Assembly (NCBI GenBank): GCA_964020085.1
Contig: OZ026598.1
Span: 21,114,129-21,178,128, forward strand
Length of the DNA: 64,000 bases
Direction of reading: 5' to 3'
DNA from: Micromussa lordhowensis
Lineage: Eukaryota; Cnidaria; Anthozoa; Scleractinia; Lobophylliidae
The translations under genes were made by a program, and so were the position numbers. The notes below the pieces were generated by a model, which saw only the letters and a program-made list of their open reading frames with translations, ran no database searches and was not told where the DNA came from. This document shows, in pieces, positions 1 through 10,465 of the stretch; position 1 is the stretch's first letter, and the number at the start of each line of letters is the position of its first letter.

Positions 1-2
1 TT

Positions 3-710
3 ACTTACCTGCATGAGAATGCTACAGCTGCATGTGGCACTGCCCGAAAGAACCGAATCAAGCTCCCTAGAGCATTCACTGAGGCTCCACTTGCAAAGGG
101 AGAGCACAGCTTTCGAAGAAATGGTGACCTGTTGGCTGTTCGATTCAATGACAAGAAAGAAATATACTTCTTGTCAACAATTCACAAAGCCAACATGGTC
201 AATACTGGAAGACGTGATCGCCAAGGTAACCAAATCAGGAAACTGCAGGTGATACACGACTATAATCGTTACATGGGAGGTGTAGATCGAAACGATGAAA
301 TGATCGCCAACTACAATTCTGTCCGAAAGAGCATGAAATGGACAAAGAAAGTAGCATTTCACTTTATTGAGGAAGCAGTCCTGAATTCTTTCCTTTTGAA
401 AAAGAAATTTGACATCAGAAAGCGCTTCTTGAAATTCAAGATGGAGGCAATTTCGTCACTACTTGCTGCAGCTGGTACAGATGTTGCTGCTCCTGCTGCA
501 ACTGATCGCTTGTCAGGGCGCCATTTCCCTGAACTTATTCCTCCAACGCCAATGAAACAGAATCCGCAGAAGAGGTGTGTGGTTTGCACACGACACAAAA
601 GGAGAAAGGAAAGCAGATATCAGTGTGGGGACTGCCCTGAGAAGCCAGGACTCTGTGCTGCACCATGTTTTGGGCTGTTCCACACACAAGCTGACCTCAA
701 CAGCCGCTAA
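3..710 (+). CDS. piggyBac transposase, C-terminal part (partial)
   Basis: An open frame enters from the left window edge and runs to a TAA at 708-710; a downstream ATG at 132 is internal. It encodes the last third of a piggyBac (PGBD-type) transposase, which cuts and pastes DNA at TTAA sites. The diagnostic stretch is 'DYNRYMGGVDRNDEM', the conserved region containing the last catalytic aspartate, followed by the basic helix region ending FLLKKKFD. The C-terminus has a cysteine-rich zinc-binding tail (KRCVVCTRHKRR, then QCGDCPEKPGLC and CFGLFHTQ), as in active piggyBac enzymes. No stop or frameshift is seen in the visible part, so it may belong to a fairly young copy. The first catalytic aspartates lie outside the window. 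Confidence 0.88.
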   Translation, partial: TYLHENATAACGTARKNRIKLPRAFTEAPLAKGEHSFRRNGDLLAVRFNDKKEIYFLSTIHKANMVNTGRRDRQGNQIRKLQVIHDYNRYMGGVDRNDEMIANYNSVRKSMKWTKKVAFHFIEEAVLNSFLLKKKFDIRKRFLKFKMEAISSLLAAAGTDVAAPAATDRLSGRHFPELIPPTPMKQNPQKRCVVCTRHKRRKESRYQCGDCPEKPGLCAAPCFGLFHTQADLNSR

Positions 711-1150
711 ACTTTGTTTTCCCCATTGTAAATAAGGATTGTTACATAGTCTTAGGAGGAAAATTCATTGCCTCGTTATAAATTCAAAATGGCCATCAGC
801 ACAACTGACTGAAAGAGAAGAGCCATAACTTTCAAAACTTTCTTTTTATTGACTTTTCTAGTGTTAGGGAATAATATTATGGTATACAGAATACTTGTGT
901 GTCTTATACAGAGTGTTTGTAAAAAGTTTACTGCCACGAATCAAGGTTTTGTTATAAATTCTAAGGTGGTGCCAAATCAGTTGTCACTGCCTTGCTAGAA
1001 TATTTAAAAATTCAAATGCATTGACTTTTCTTGTGCAAGAATGACAACTGAAAGAAGTTATAACTTGTTTCAGTGCTTAAATTAGGAAAAATAAAATTCT
1101 AAGAAAAATCCAATATGACCGCCGGTTGCTGGGGTTACACCTGGGTTGGC
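711..1150. other. Gene-free stretch downstream of piggyBac ORF
   Basis: AT-rich DNA with no coding signal. A short phrase, gttataaattc followed by aa-rich text, occurs twice (around 775 and 950), so this is probably the non-coding 3' part of the piggyBac element or an older repeat. No inverted terminal repeat or flanking TTAA pair can be fixed because the left end of the element is outside the window. Confidence 0.4.
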
Positions 1151-1159
1151 ATTCAAAGG

Positions 1160-2299
1160 GTTAAATACTCTCTGTAGCCATCCTAACCTCAAAGATCTAA
1201 TCATGCAATCAACATCTATCATTTTTAAACCACCCCTCTCATAATCATTTATTGCAGACACACGAGTTACTTTATCTACACCGTTCCACAGAAACTTGAA
1301 AAGTAATCGATTCAGTTCACTTACTACTTCTTTTGGTGTTGGCAATATAGAGCAAACATAAACAAACTTCGAGATCAAGAAGGATTTGATTATTGTTACT
1401 TTTCCATGAAGAGACAGACCCCTCGAAGACCATATATTAATAAGGTTTTTGATACTGTCAAGCCTTTCAATAAAATTCTTCTCTTTTAGAAGTTTCGGAT
1501 CGTATGTAAAATAAACTCCTAAAGCTTTGATCGGGGTTTTAGGCCACTTGATGCAAAATGGTTCTTCCTTTTTTCCTCTAAATGAACCAATCCACATACC
1601 TTCCGTTTTTGAAGAGTTAATATTGAGGCCAGAAATATTTTGAAAAATCTCCATCAGTTTAAAGAGTGATTTTGCTGAATCGACATCAGCTAATGTTGCA
1701 GTTGTATCATCTGCATATTGCAGAACTTTTGTTTCCTCTTTTCCAATAACAATACCTTTAATATCTGGGTCCTGTCGAATGGCGATTGCCAGCGTTTCTA
1801 CCGCAATTACAAAAAGGTATGGAGATAAAGGATCTCCCTGTCGAACGCCACATTCAAGTGGGAAGAAGTTTGACGTTAAGCCGTTGTTTATGATACAACT
1901 TTTTATGTCTTTGTAGAAAACTCTAACCCAGCGAATGAAGTCTGGTCCAAAATTGAATTTCTCGAGACATTTTATGAGAAAACCCCATTCGACACTATCA
2001 AAAGCCTTCTGGAAATCAATAAAAATCATCAAACCGGGGATATTTTCCGTTGCAGTGAAATCCATAATATCGTAGATAGATCGTATTGTTTCGCCTATAA
2101 AACGATCTTTTACATATCCAGTCTGATTTTGATGGATTATGTCAGGTAGAACAGTTTTTATCCTCCATGCAATTGCTTTAGTCATAATTTTTGTATCCAC
2201 ATTTACAAGAGAGATGGGGCGCCAATTTTCAAGAAGCGAGCGATCTTTCCCTTTTTTTTCAATTAGAGTGATGACAGCTTGTTTTTGAGAGTTAGTCCT
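1160..2299 (-). pseudogene. L1-like LINE reverse transcriptase fragment, truncated at both ends
   Basis: On the minus strand the frame opens near 2299 with NSQKQAVITLIEKKGKDR and ENWRPISLVNVD, the N-terminal reverse-transcriptase block of L1-like (L1/Tx1-type) non-LTR retrotransposons. It continues through QTGYVKDRFIGE, motif A (FIDFQKAFDSVEW), motif B (GVRQGDPLSPYLF), and the catalytic motif C YADDTT, then LNINSSKTEGMWIG, to the thumb region. Homology fades near 1160, where the frame runs into unrelated sequence before a stop at 1082. Endonuclease and ORF1 are absent, which is the usual result of 5' truncation on insertion. The catalytic residues are intact, but the element cannot be autonomous. 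Confidence 0.85.
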
Positions 2300-2800
2300 G
2301 TGGCAGTACGCTTTATTCGCGATAAGGCGAGGAACACTTGAAATGTAGATAGTTGTGGAGCAGGGGTGTTCACATCAATCTCGGCAAGAACTGGTTTAGA
2401 ATATTCCCTGTCAAAACAAATATCACCGAAATAATCATTAAAACCAATGATGAAATCTTTATCTGGATCGGAGCTGCACTTGTCTTTACGCATGGACAGT
2501 CGATCAACTTTCCTCCACCAGGCTCGCGATCCAAGTTTCGCTATAGCTCGGCGATTTTCAGCTATTAATCGTCCTATCTTCTCCATCAGTTCAGTTAGAT
2601 CTCTACCGCCGCCTTTTCTAGATCTTGTTTTTTTCTTCTTCAAGAGCGATTTCACTAAGGGACTCATCCACGGAGGGTCTCTAGAAGACATTCGAATCGA
2701 TTTGCTTGGAAAACATTCAAGTGAATATGAATCTGTGTATGACTCAGCCAAAACGATGTGGGCAGAAAGAGTTACACAAGAAAATTTGGTTTCAAGTGGG
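2300..2800 (-). pseudogene. CR1-type LINE fragment (linker between endonuclease and RT)
   Basis: Minus-strand coding that reads SRDPPWMSPLVKSLLKKK, then a basic coiled stretch, DFIIGFNDYFGDICFD, and LALSRIKRTATG. This is the spacer between endonuclease and reverse transcriptase typical of CR1/L2-group LINEs, where TATG is normally followed by PD and the start of the RT. Here the family-specific text stops at 2300 and the adjacent L1-like frame starts in another phase, so two different LINEs abut. The right boundary near 2800 is set by where plus-strand coding of another gene becomes convincing. Confidence 0.7.
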
Positions 2801-2805
2801 GAAGT

Positions 2806-3412
2806 AGACAGCTCAGTAGACACTGTGCAATTAGAGCCCTCGCAGTACTCTGCCAAGAAAGGCTGGGCATTGAAGTCGACTAAAAGGGGAAATCGAATGG
2901 GAGAGAATGTAAGATCGTATCTCATCGAGAAGTTCAATGAAGGAGTGTTTGGAGGCCCAAAAGCAGATGCCAATCAAGTTGCCAAGGAAATGAAGGTCCT
3001 TCGAGGTGAAGATGGGAGGTTAGTCTTCAAACCAGACGAGTGGAGAACAGCCAACCAAACAAATCACAAGCTTTTTTTCTCGCTTGTCTGCTCTTCAACG
3101 TTGAGGTGAAGCTAACGATGGACAGGAAGATACTGATGAAGAAGACTTGGTGGCTATAGAGAATGAGGATATGATCCACTCAGTGAGGCTTTCATTGACG
3201 ACATGGGCGTTGTGAATCATCCTATCATACTAGACGACACTAATATATGTGACTTAGTGCGCACCGGAGACTTAAACCAACTGAAAGTTTCCAAACTCAA
3301 GGAAATTTGTCTTCAAGGACACTTAGAAACACCAGGCCACCAAAATTGAAGGAAAACATTTGTTGATCCACTTGTAAACTACGCTAAACGATGTTGTTGC
3401 CAGGAACTGTAA
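2806..3412 (+). pseudogene. Remnant of a 'GWAL' plus SAP-like domain gene
   Basis: Plus-strand reading gives KKGWALKSTKRGNRM, then VRSYLIEKFNEGVFGG, PKADANQVAKEM and FKPDEWRTANQ. I recognise this as a domain recurring in uncharacterised cnidarian and fish proteins, without a known function. After a frame break near 3105 an acidic stretch (DEEDLVAIENEDM) and LNQLKVSKLKEICLQG followed by an RRKTF-like phrase resemble a SAP-type helical domain. The frame is broken by at least one stop and small shifts, and the 5' side is replaced by the LINE at 2300-2800, so it is called a pseudogene. Exact ends are uncertain. Confidence 0.5.
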
Positions 3413-3697
3413 TCTTGTATATACTTAATTGCCCTATTGCTTTTACAAAGAATGTTGAGGGTCCTGAAGGGGAGGTTAGAGTCCCATTTTCCCAGTCAAT
3501 GTTTTTACCAATTCCCAGCTAAAAATACAAGAATCCCACTACAGTTTGTCCTTGATGTAAATCTCATTCCAGGTTTCTATTGTTTTCTTTGTAAAAACCA
3601 AATTTATTACGCCTTAACTGACTTCACCATGAGGGATTATGCTGCCAAGCAAATACTTTTTTGTTGTATTTAAAAGTATTTTGCATTGCAAATATCG

Positions 3698-3903
3698 GCC
3701 CAATTGGGATCTCTTCAGGTACTTGTATTCACTTGTTAGGTCAATTGGGATCCCTTTAGGTACTTGTATTCGCTTGTTAGGTCAATTGGGATCCCTTTAG
3801 GTACTTGTATTCGCTTGTTAGGTCAATTGGGATCCCTTTAGGTACTTGTATTCGATTGTTAGGTCAATTGGGATCCCTTTAGGTACCTGTATTCACTTGT
3901 TTG
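3698..3903. repeat. 41-bp minisatellite, about 5 copies
   Basis: Five near-identical direct repeats of 41 bp, each beginning near gtcaattgggatc and ending tgttag. The outer copies are the most diverged (ctcttcag for cctttag in the first, a tgtttg end in the last), while the three inner copies are almost identical. No coding capacity and no palindromic repeat with unique spacers, so it is not CRISPR-like. Confidence 0.95.
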
Positions 3904-4470
3904 GTGTTTGGTACTGCTATACGCTTGTTAGCTTTTACCATATATGGAATACGTATTACAGACCTATCTATTTTGTATAGTAAATAGTTATGACAGTCAC
4001 TGTTAGAAGCAATATCACACGGATTTTTTTAAATGTCTTCCATTCCATTCCGATTTTTGGTTTTAACATGCTCAAGAAAATGAAAATGTACATAAGAAGT
4101 GATTTGCGCTAGTGCGTGACTAACCGGATTTCCGGCATCGCTGCAACACAACACAAATTTTCCCCCAATTAATTCTTTTTCTTTCCATGTTACATTGACT
4201 TTAAAGAATGCAAAAATAGTTTCAAATAAAAAATAAACTGCCACTGGAATGACATGAAGCCGTTTAAAGTAGGTGCAAAATTAGAGTGTTCAAAAATTTG
4301 CGTAAATTGACTTTTTTTGAGACCAAATAAAAAATGAAATTCTAACGAAATGTTAACTATCAAAACACCAAACTTTTAACACATAAATGTTTAAATTGTG
4401 AAAAAAGTTTCAATCCAAAAAACGCTAGGGAAGTACGAGTTTTACATGTTCAAAATTGGCCTTATTTTGT
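3904..4470. other. No gene seen
   Basis: AT-rich intergenic sequence between the minisatellite and the 3' end of the CR1-type LINE. Short ORFs on the minus strand (4029-4244) show no recognisable domain. It may contain part of the LINE's 3' tail. Confidence 0.4.
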
Positions 4471-4798
4471 CTATTTTATAGCATGTTCCGAGTCAAAAAC
4501 GTGGGGGTGGTCATTCTCCGAGAGAAAACATTTAAAATTCCTTAAACCCCTACCATTCGTATTCATATGGGATAGACTTTGCATGACTAGAATATCTTTG
4601 AAATTTGCCGACCCCCATCTTTTGGCCCTGCCTGGTTTTCTCAGACAATGACTCTTAATGGCTAAAAGGAAGTTAAGAATACACAGAATAAAAGCCATAA
4701 GGAGGGTATGCAAAAGAGACAGAGTCCCCATGCTGGGCAGACCACCACAGAGAAAAAAAAAAGAACAGCTACGATCGTAAAAAATTAAAAACACTACA

Positions 4799-5921
4799 TC
4801 AAACTAATCCAGATGTTAAAAATTCCCTAACCTCCCTTTTGAAATTAAAGACACTCGTCGCACTGCGGATTGAATTTGGCAGCGAGTTCCACAAGTCTAC
4901 AATTCTATTGAAATAGCTAAATTTAAAAACATCTGTCCGGGAAAACTGTTTCTTTAGGGTTAAGTTATCTCTGCCCCTCAGAGAATATTGATCAGAATGA
5001 AAATGAAAATCTATAAGTGGCGATATGTCTATATTAACAAAACCATAAAGAACCTTGTAAAAAAACAAGACAAAAAAAAAGAAGCGCCTATCCTCCAAAG
5101 ATAACAAGTTTAGTTTGTCTTTACGAGTTTCATAGTCATCGTCAGTTTTGAGAATAAACTTGGAAGCTCTTCGCTGTATCCTTTCCAGTTTGTTAATGTT
5201 TCGAGCAGTATGGGGTGACCAGACAATAGTACAATACTCCAAATGGGACCTTACTAAGGCACAGTACAAAGTTCGTAGGGTATTGACGTCTTTCAGACCT
5301 TTACAGGTTCTTTTTATAAGGCCAAGGATTTTGTTAGCCTTGCTACAAATCTTATCAACGTGGGCATTCCAGGACAGCTTATTACTAGTGACCAGACCAA
5401 GATCACAGAATTCGTACGTTTCATCCAGAGAGCACCCATTCAACTTCAGGTCAGCATGAAATGGCATCCTTTTCTTTGTAATATGCAGTAATTTACATTT
5501 TATCACATTAAAGTCCATCAGGTTTCGCTGACTCCATTCACACAAGTTATCAAGATCAGATTGAAACTCTTGTTGATCTGATGGACAGCTTACCACTCTA
5601 GATGTTTTACAATCGTCTGCATATAATGCAATTTTGTTCCCAGGCATGACCACGTCAGGTAAGTCACTGATGAATATCACAAAAAATAATGGCCCTAATA
5701 AGGAACCCTGTGGAACACCAGATGGGACAACAGATCAGGCAGAGCTCTGACCATCCATTACAACTCTTTGCTCTCTGTGGCTCAGGTAATTCTCACACCA
5801 ATTGAGTAGGTTACCAGAGATGCCAAAATTACACAGTTTCAGCAGGAGTAGATCATGTGAAACTCTGTCAAAAGCCTTTCAAAAATCTAGGAACACGACG
5901 TCCACCTGCAATCCATTGTAC
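4799..5921 (-). pseudogene. CR1-type reverse transcriptase, C-terminal part
   Basis: Reading from 5921 downward: a motif A relic VVFLDF-stop-KAFDRVSHDL, then LLNWCENYLSHREQRV, a stop near 5737, SGVPQGSLLGPLFF (motif B), and an open frame from 5680. That frame contains the catalytic YADDCK, LDNLCEWSQRN, LGLVTSNKLSWNAHV and ALVRSHLEYCTIVW, all typical of the Jockey/CR1 group (known family pattern). It ends at 4799 after FNFKREVREFLTSGLV. At least two in-frame stops and the upstream deletion make it a pseudogene. Confidence 0.85.
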
Positions 5922-6838
5922 AGTGCTTTTGTCCACTGATGATGTGTTAAAACTGAGTGGCACGTGGGAATCGCACGAGATGAGTGAAAAAGCATTTCTT
6001 AAACCAAGAAAGTCAGCCTTATCATATTGACAGACTAATCTTTGGCTGTTCTTAGGCCGGTTTAACTTCTTCTTAACAGTAAAGCAGACTGGGAGTGATC
6101 TGAATTGAAGCCATTTGGATGCACGGTGCTTCCCTCAATGAGTGAGTCATTATTCATCAACACAAGGTCTAAGATGTTACCTAAAGATGAAGATTTAGAA
6201 CCATTGGGACGAGCGATGTATGAATTTAGCTGAGTGAGGAAGTGCTCATCCACGATTTCACAAAATGTTTCAGTCAATTTGTCCAATAAAGTCGTAGATC
6301 CAACAGTCCAGTTGACACACGGAAAGTTAAATTCACCGGTGATGATTAAATCAACGATTCCTGTTCCAAAAACTTTATCAATCTCCTGAACTCATCTAGG
6401 AATTTATCTCCAATGTCTGGCGGTCTATAGAAAACTGCAAATAAAAGACATTGAGTATTACTTATCTTTAGTTCACAGGCTAGCATCTCTGCATCAACCT
6501 CCAGATCATATCTGCGTACACATGGCAGGTGGAGTTTAGTTGCAATTAACACACCACCACCGAGTTGACCACACCTGTCATGATGGAAGATATTATAACT
6601 GTCAAGTCTCAGTCAAGGCAACAATGTCAAAAGAGTCCATAAACATCAAAGCACTCAGGCCATTGATCTTGTTTCGAATACTTCTTGAATTTAGCAGTAG
6701 ACACTTGGAGAAGCTGTTGGCAGGACGGGAGGAGGATCCCCCAGGACACCAGAAGCTGATGAACTTAGGCTGACATTCAGCATAGTAGAAAACGATGGCT
6801 CGAAGAATGAATTGGTGAAATTGAATGGCCACCCACAA
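5916..6838 (-). pseudogene. CR1-type apurinic-like endonuclease, frameshifted
   Basis: The endonuclease that nicks target DNA is spread over three open blocks. 6838-6602 ends LLLNSRSIRNKINGL ... DIVALTET (N-terminal endonuclease motif); 6552-6346 contains LHLPCVRRYDLEVDAEM and LFAVFYRPPD; 6286-6062 contains NILDLVLMNND and NGFNSDHSQ, the C-terminal catalytic SDH motif. The linker QYDKADFLGLRNAF continues to about 5916. Frames differ between blocks, so stops and indels have accumulated. Domain order and motifs match LINE endonucleases of the exonuclease-endonuclease-phosphatase fold. Confidence 0.78.
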
Positions 6839-7191
6839 TTAATGTCGCAGAACCACTGCTCATTTGAAGATCCCAGATCAAAGTAAGACTGAAGATCTAT
6901 AGAAATACATTTTAGGTGGAACCATTTGTTACAACCATCACACAGGATCCCTTTCTGATTGGAACGAACAGACTTCGTACATAGACCACATGGGTGCTTC
7001 CAGATAGGCTTCGTGCAAGTTGTAGTGGATGACTGTTCTGGACCAGGGTTGATTTTGACGTCACCACATTGTACCAATCTTGGAATGTTAAAAGCAGAAG
7101 CGGAGTTGGAATATTGAGTCACTTTGGCATCAAAATAACCCTTCACACACGTACGTGAACCAAGATGGTGGACTCGTTGTGTCAGTATCAC
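6691..7191 (-). pseudogene. LINE 5' ORF with 2A-like motif and PHD finger
   Basis: A 166-codon open block begins at 7191. Residues 44-51 (7062-7039) read DVKINPGP, a 2A-like ribosome-skipping motif (consensus D-V/I-E-x-N-P-G-P) with K in place of E. Residues about 67-120 form a PHD finger: CGLCTKSV, GILCDGCNKWFHLKC, then WFCDINC, giving the Cys4-His-Cys3 pattern. In CR1-group LINEs such fingers sit upstream of the endonuclease (established for the family). The frame is lost near 6750, where the endonuclease continues in another phase, so it is scored as part of the decayed element. Confidence 0.75.
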
Positions 7192-7239
7192 GGGATGATT
7201 TTGTGTCTTGTTGACGTTGTTGTCATGTTGATAGTAGAG

Positions 7240-7278
7240 AGATTTAGCAACAGAACGGGAACGTCATTTGACGACGCG
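7240..7278 (+). repeat. Harbinger left terminal inverted repeat
   Basis: Matches the reverse complement of 12045-12084 over about 35 positions with one substitution (T/C) before an indel. Begins agatttagcaacag and includes gggaacgtcatt. Confidence 0.88.
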
Positions 7279-7900
7279 ACAGCGCGCGGAATAGTCTGGA
7301 CCCGACTTCCGGTGACCAGATTGACGTCGTCAGGCCAAGGTCACGTCTCTTTCGCGACGGGAAAGTAGGCCATTTGACGTCCCCACGAGAACGTGAAGGT
7401 TTCCGTTCGTTTTCCAAGGGAAAAAGGTAAGAAAATCACATTTCATGAATTAAATCTTTACCTTTGATAATTTCCGATTCGCCAGTTACCTATCAATTGT
7501 TTTTAATTCACAGTAATACGGGTTTTTTGCTGTGGTTTTACCGTCGCTATATTAAGTTTCGCAAAGTTGCCAAATTTTGTTTACGTTTTGAGTGGGTTTA
7601 ATACATCGAGGTCCCGGCGCAGTGTCGGCTTTAGCCAACAAGGACAAATTGTAATCTTCCATTCTTTTTTACTTTAATAACTTTCTGTCTCGAACTAGTT
7701 TTTAAATATTCAACAAATTCTTTGCTCTCTGTGCTGAAAAAGTCTGAAAAAAGCGGTGCCGGAACAAAACTGTAAACTTATATAATTAATTGCCTATCAA
7801 AACAAACATATGAATTGTATACTACAGGAAATTAAAATTTGTTTCTTTTTTTAGTTTACCGCTCTTTGTTGTTGAAGGATCTTTTTTGCGTTAACCGGCG

Positions 7901-9155
7901 ATGGAAACCGAAAACATCGATGGGAAGAAAAAGTGAGTATAAAATGCATTTCAATACCCGTTGAAGTTACCCTGCGAGCAGAGTCTCCTTCGATCTTCCT
8001 AGGAAGATCGAAGGAGACTCTGCTCGCAGGGTACGTTGAAGTGAACCCACCCAGCAGCTTAGAGACGTAATCAATGAACCATTTGACCGCAATGAGAAAT
8101 GAATATAAGAATTGAATCGAGATATTCTTCCTAGCGCTGTTAATTAGCCGTTCATCAGTTTCAAAGTACAAGCTTTCGTAAATCATGTTCACTGATACAA
8201 GTTTAACATTGACATAAAGTGTTATTTTCTAATGATAAATTTAGGTGGAAGACATTAGAAACTACTTAACACATTAAAAACTAAATTCGGACCCTTGATT
8301 TTTAACCTGGGAAAAGTCGTACAATTAGGATGCTTTTCATTTTCATGTCTCGTTAGGTCAGTTATGGTATGGTCCGAAGCAAAAGATTACGTTATGCTGA
8401 AAGAAGTGGCTGCAGAAGGGGTTTTTGACAGTAAACCTGGGAGTAGGGAAAGAGGCACCTCCTGGCAGAAGGTTGCCAACAAGCTGAACAGTTTGCCACA
8501 ATTCAGCGTAAACTCCCGATCAATCAGGGATCGATTCAACAACATTAGTAGGAAGTTGAAAGCTAAGTTATCAAGGGAGTCGAATGAAAGTGGAGGGGGG
8601 GACATGGAAGAGCCAACCGAACTGGAAATGTTGTTGGAGGAGCTGCTACAGTTAAACGAAGAATCAGAAAAGAAATCACATGATCAGACTGAGGCCAAAA
8701 AGGAGACCCTGGAAAAAGAAAGAAAGCAGGCAATAGAGATGAGAGAGAGAGCAATGGAAAGCATGGGAGAGACAAAAAAGAGGAATGTGGATAGGACTGA
8801 TAGGGAGGGGGAACCAGTAAAAACTGAGAAAAGAAGACGAAGATCTGGCGGCGACACGCTGGAATGGCTGAGGGAGCGGGCTGCCACTGAAACCCAAATG
8901 AAGGAGAGGGAACTGGAGGAGAAGAAAAAAGAACAACAAGAGCTAGAAGCCACGAGAAAGCAGCAAGGGGAGCAAGTAGCTATGCTTCAGCAGCAGATGT
9001 TGCAACTTATACAACAACAGCAACAACAGCAACAACAGCAGCAGCAACAACAACAACAGCAATTTGCAATGATGAAACAGCAAATGTTGGCAGTGATTCA
9101 GCAGCAGCAACAGCAAGCTCAAGCATTATTTAATCTAGTACAGAAGAAAGAGTAA
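7901..9155 (+). CDS. Harbinger Myb/SANT-like DNA-binding protein (2 exons)
   Basis: Exon 1 is 7901-7932, starting METENIDG; the donor gtgagt starts at 7933. Exon 2 is 8357-9155 after acceptor gttag. The join restores KKKSVMVWSEAKDYVML and gives 277 codons before TAA. Residues about 13-75 form a Myb/SANT (trihelix-like) domain with WSEAKDYVMLKEV, TSWQKVANKLN and RSIRDRFNNI. A long Glu/Lys/Arg coiled coil follows, then two glutamine runs encoded by mixed CAA/CAG (9005-9060 and 9100-9115). In Harbinger elements this protein binds the termini and helps the transposase enter the nucleus (family knowledge). The intron carries a palindromic MITE at 7968-8033. Confidence 0.82.
7968..8033. mobile_element. 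66-bp perfect-palindrome MITE with 9-bp target duplication
   Basis: The two 33-bp halves are exact reverse complements (taccctgcgagcagag ... ctctgctcgcagggta) with no loop. The insert is flanked by the direct repeat cgttgaagt at 7959-7967 and 8034-8042. A 9-bp duplication is what Mutator-like elements make (established), so this looks like a minimal Mutator-type MITE. It lies in the intron of the Harbinger Myb gene, so it is a nested insertion. Confidence 0.88.
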
Positions 9156-10465
9156 AATTTTCTGATATGAATTCTGTACATGTATTAGTAATTCCGCATG
9201 AAACCATGAAAATGACGCTGTTCTTGTATAAACACATCAATGTTATTGTATTTCAGTGCAGTAGCATTTTTAAGCTTGTATATAATGAAGATAAAAGTGA
9301 AGTTGAATACTCTTACATCCAGTTGTTCAGAGTCTCAGTTGTTCACTATGCAAACAGTTTCGATGAATTATACGTCAATTACATGTACAACAAAACATTC
9401 AGCTTTTGAATTTCTGACATTGAAAGGAATGGAAAGGTATTACACAGGGTCATGCAATATTACATGGCTTGTTGTTGTAAGTAGAAGATTCTTAGAAACA
9501 ACAAACCTCCACTGAGAGATTTATCACATGCAAGTCACATTCAGGCCCCTTGTGCAGAATGGCAGAGATGTCTTAAATTATTACTTCACCCCCCCCCCCC
9601 CCTTCCCTCACCAGAAAACAGAAAAAAAACAACAACAACAAAATATGATAGGCCCATGGGCACTGATTGGTATTCCACCTTTATCAGCCTACAAAGGAAC
9701 AAAAGGCCAGAAGGCAGAACAAACATTTAAGGAAAACACACAAAATATTCCTTTACAACACCGGAAATTCTTATCTTATCTTATCCACAAATTATGAGCC
9801 TCAACTTTGGTGAGGCCTTCTTACACAACAGGGCAGTTAGTTTAATTTTCCCTCATAAATCACCAATCAATCCACTAAATGACCATGAGTAGTACTAAAT
9901 ATTGAACTCAGAATTAACTGGTGGGTTGCAATTATGTTACATAATTTCACTTGACAAGAAAGATTAACACTCGTGATCACCTCTCAAAACTAAGACATGA
10001 CAATAACAGCTGGTTATTTAAAACTAATTGTAAGACTTTAAAACCATAGCAATCTTAACTCTGCATGCACCAATAGCTGTTGTACATGTACATAATGGCA
10101 TCAGAGTAGCAAAATTCAACTCCAAGCCTTCTTTTGAAATGCAAATGAGTCCAAGAGGTCAAAACTGATCAGTTATACATGTACGTAGCACATCTATTCA
10201 AGCCTTAGTTGCCTTAGTTGCCAGGCACCAAAATTCAAAGACTTTTCCCTGGAATTGTTTGTCTTCACCATTTTCATGACCTGTGACCAGTCACCCTCCA
10301 AGATTAGATTTCCAGATTTCACTCTTAATTCTCATCAACCAAAGCAGGGAAAAGAATAAAAAAATTAAAAATGTACTCAATATTTCTTCATTTTTGCAAC
10401 TAAGCAAAACCTTACTGTCGATTTCATGTTCTAGACAGCTGGCCCCACATTTTCTATATGTAAGA
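9156..10465. other. Harbinger internal spacer
   Basis: Sequence between the convergent stop codons of the two Harbinger genes. It contains a homopolymer of C at about 9588-9602 followed by A-rich and caa-rich text. Small ORFs here have no domain. Presumably holds the two 3' untranslated regions. Confidence 0.5.

Larger units (their letters stand above)
4471..7191 (-). mobile_element. Decayed CR1/Jockey-type LINE with 5' PHD-finger ORF
   Basis: The minus strand carries, in order, a 5' ORF with a PHD finger and 2A-like motif (7191-6691), an endonuclease region (6838-5916), and the C-terminal part of a reverse transcriptase (5921-4799), followed by a probable 3' untranslated tail down to about 4471. 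The parts lie in different frames and are separated by stops. The RT fingers between the linker ending STVQW and motif A (VVFLDF) are missing, an internal deletion at about 5916. The element starts only about 50 bp from the left end of the Harbinger transposon. It is not autonomous now. Confidence 0.8.

Noticed and set aside
2447..3109. Single plus-strand 220-codon ORF as one gene
   Set aside because: Its first half is antisense to the CR1 linker fragment; only the part after about 2806 shows protein-family text.
3698..3903. Regularly spaced repeats resembling a CRISPR array
   Set aside because: The 41-bp units are directly adjacent with no unique spacers; the setting is a eukaryotic genome.
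4471..4794. 107-codon minus-strand ORF as a separate gene
   Set aside because: It directly follows the LINE RT stop and looks like the element's 3' tail; no domain.
8387..8953. Minus-strand ORFs opposite the Myb-like gene
   Set aside because: Low-complexity Ser/Leu/Phe/Pro text that is the antisense of the Glu/Lys coiled coil.
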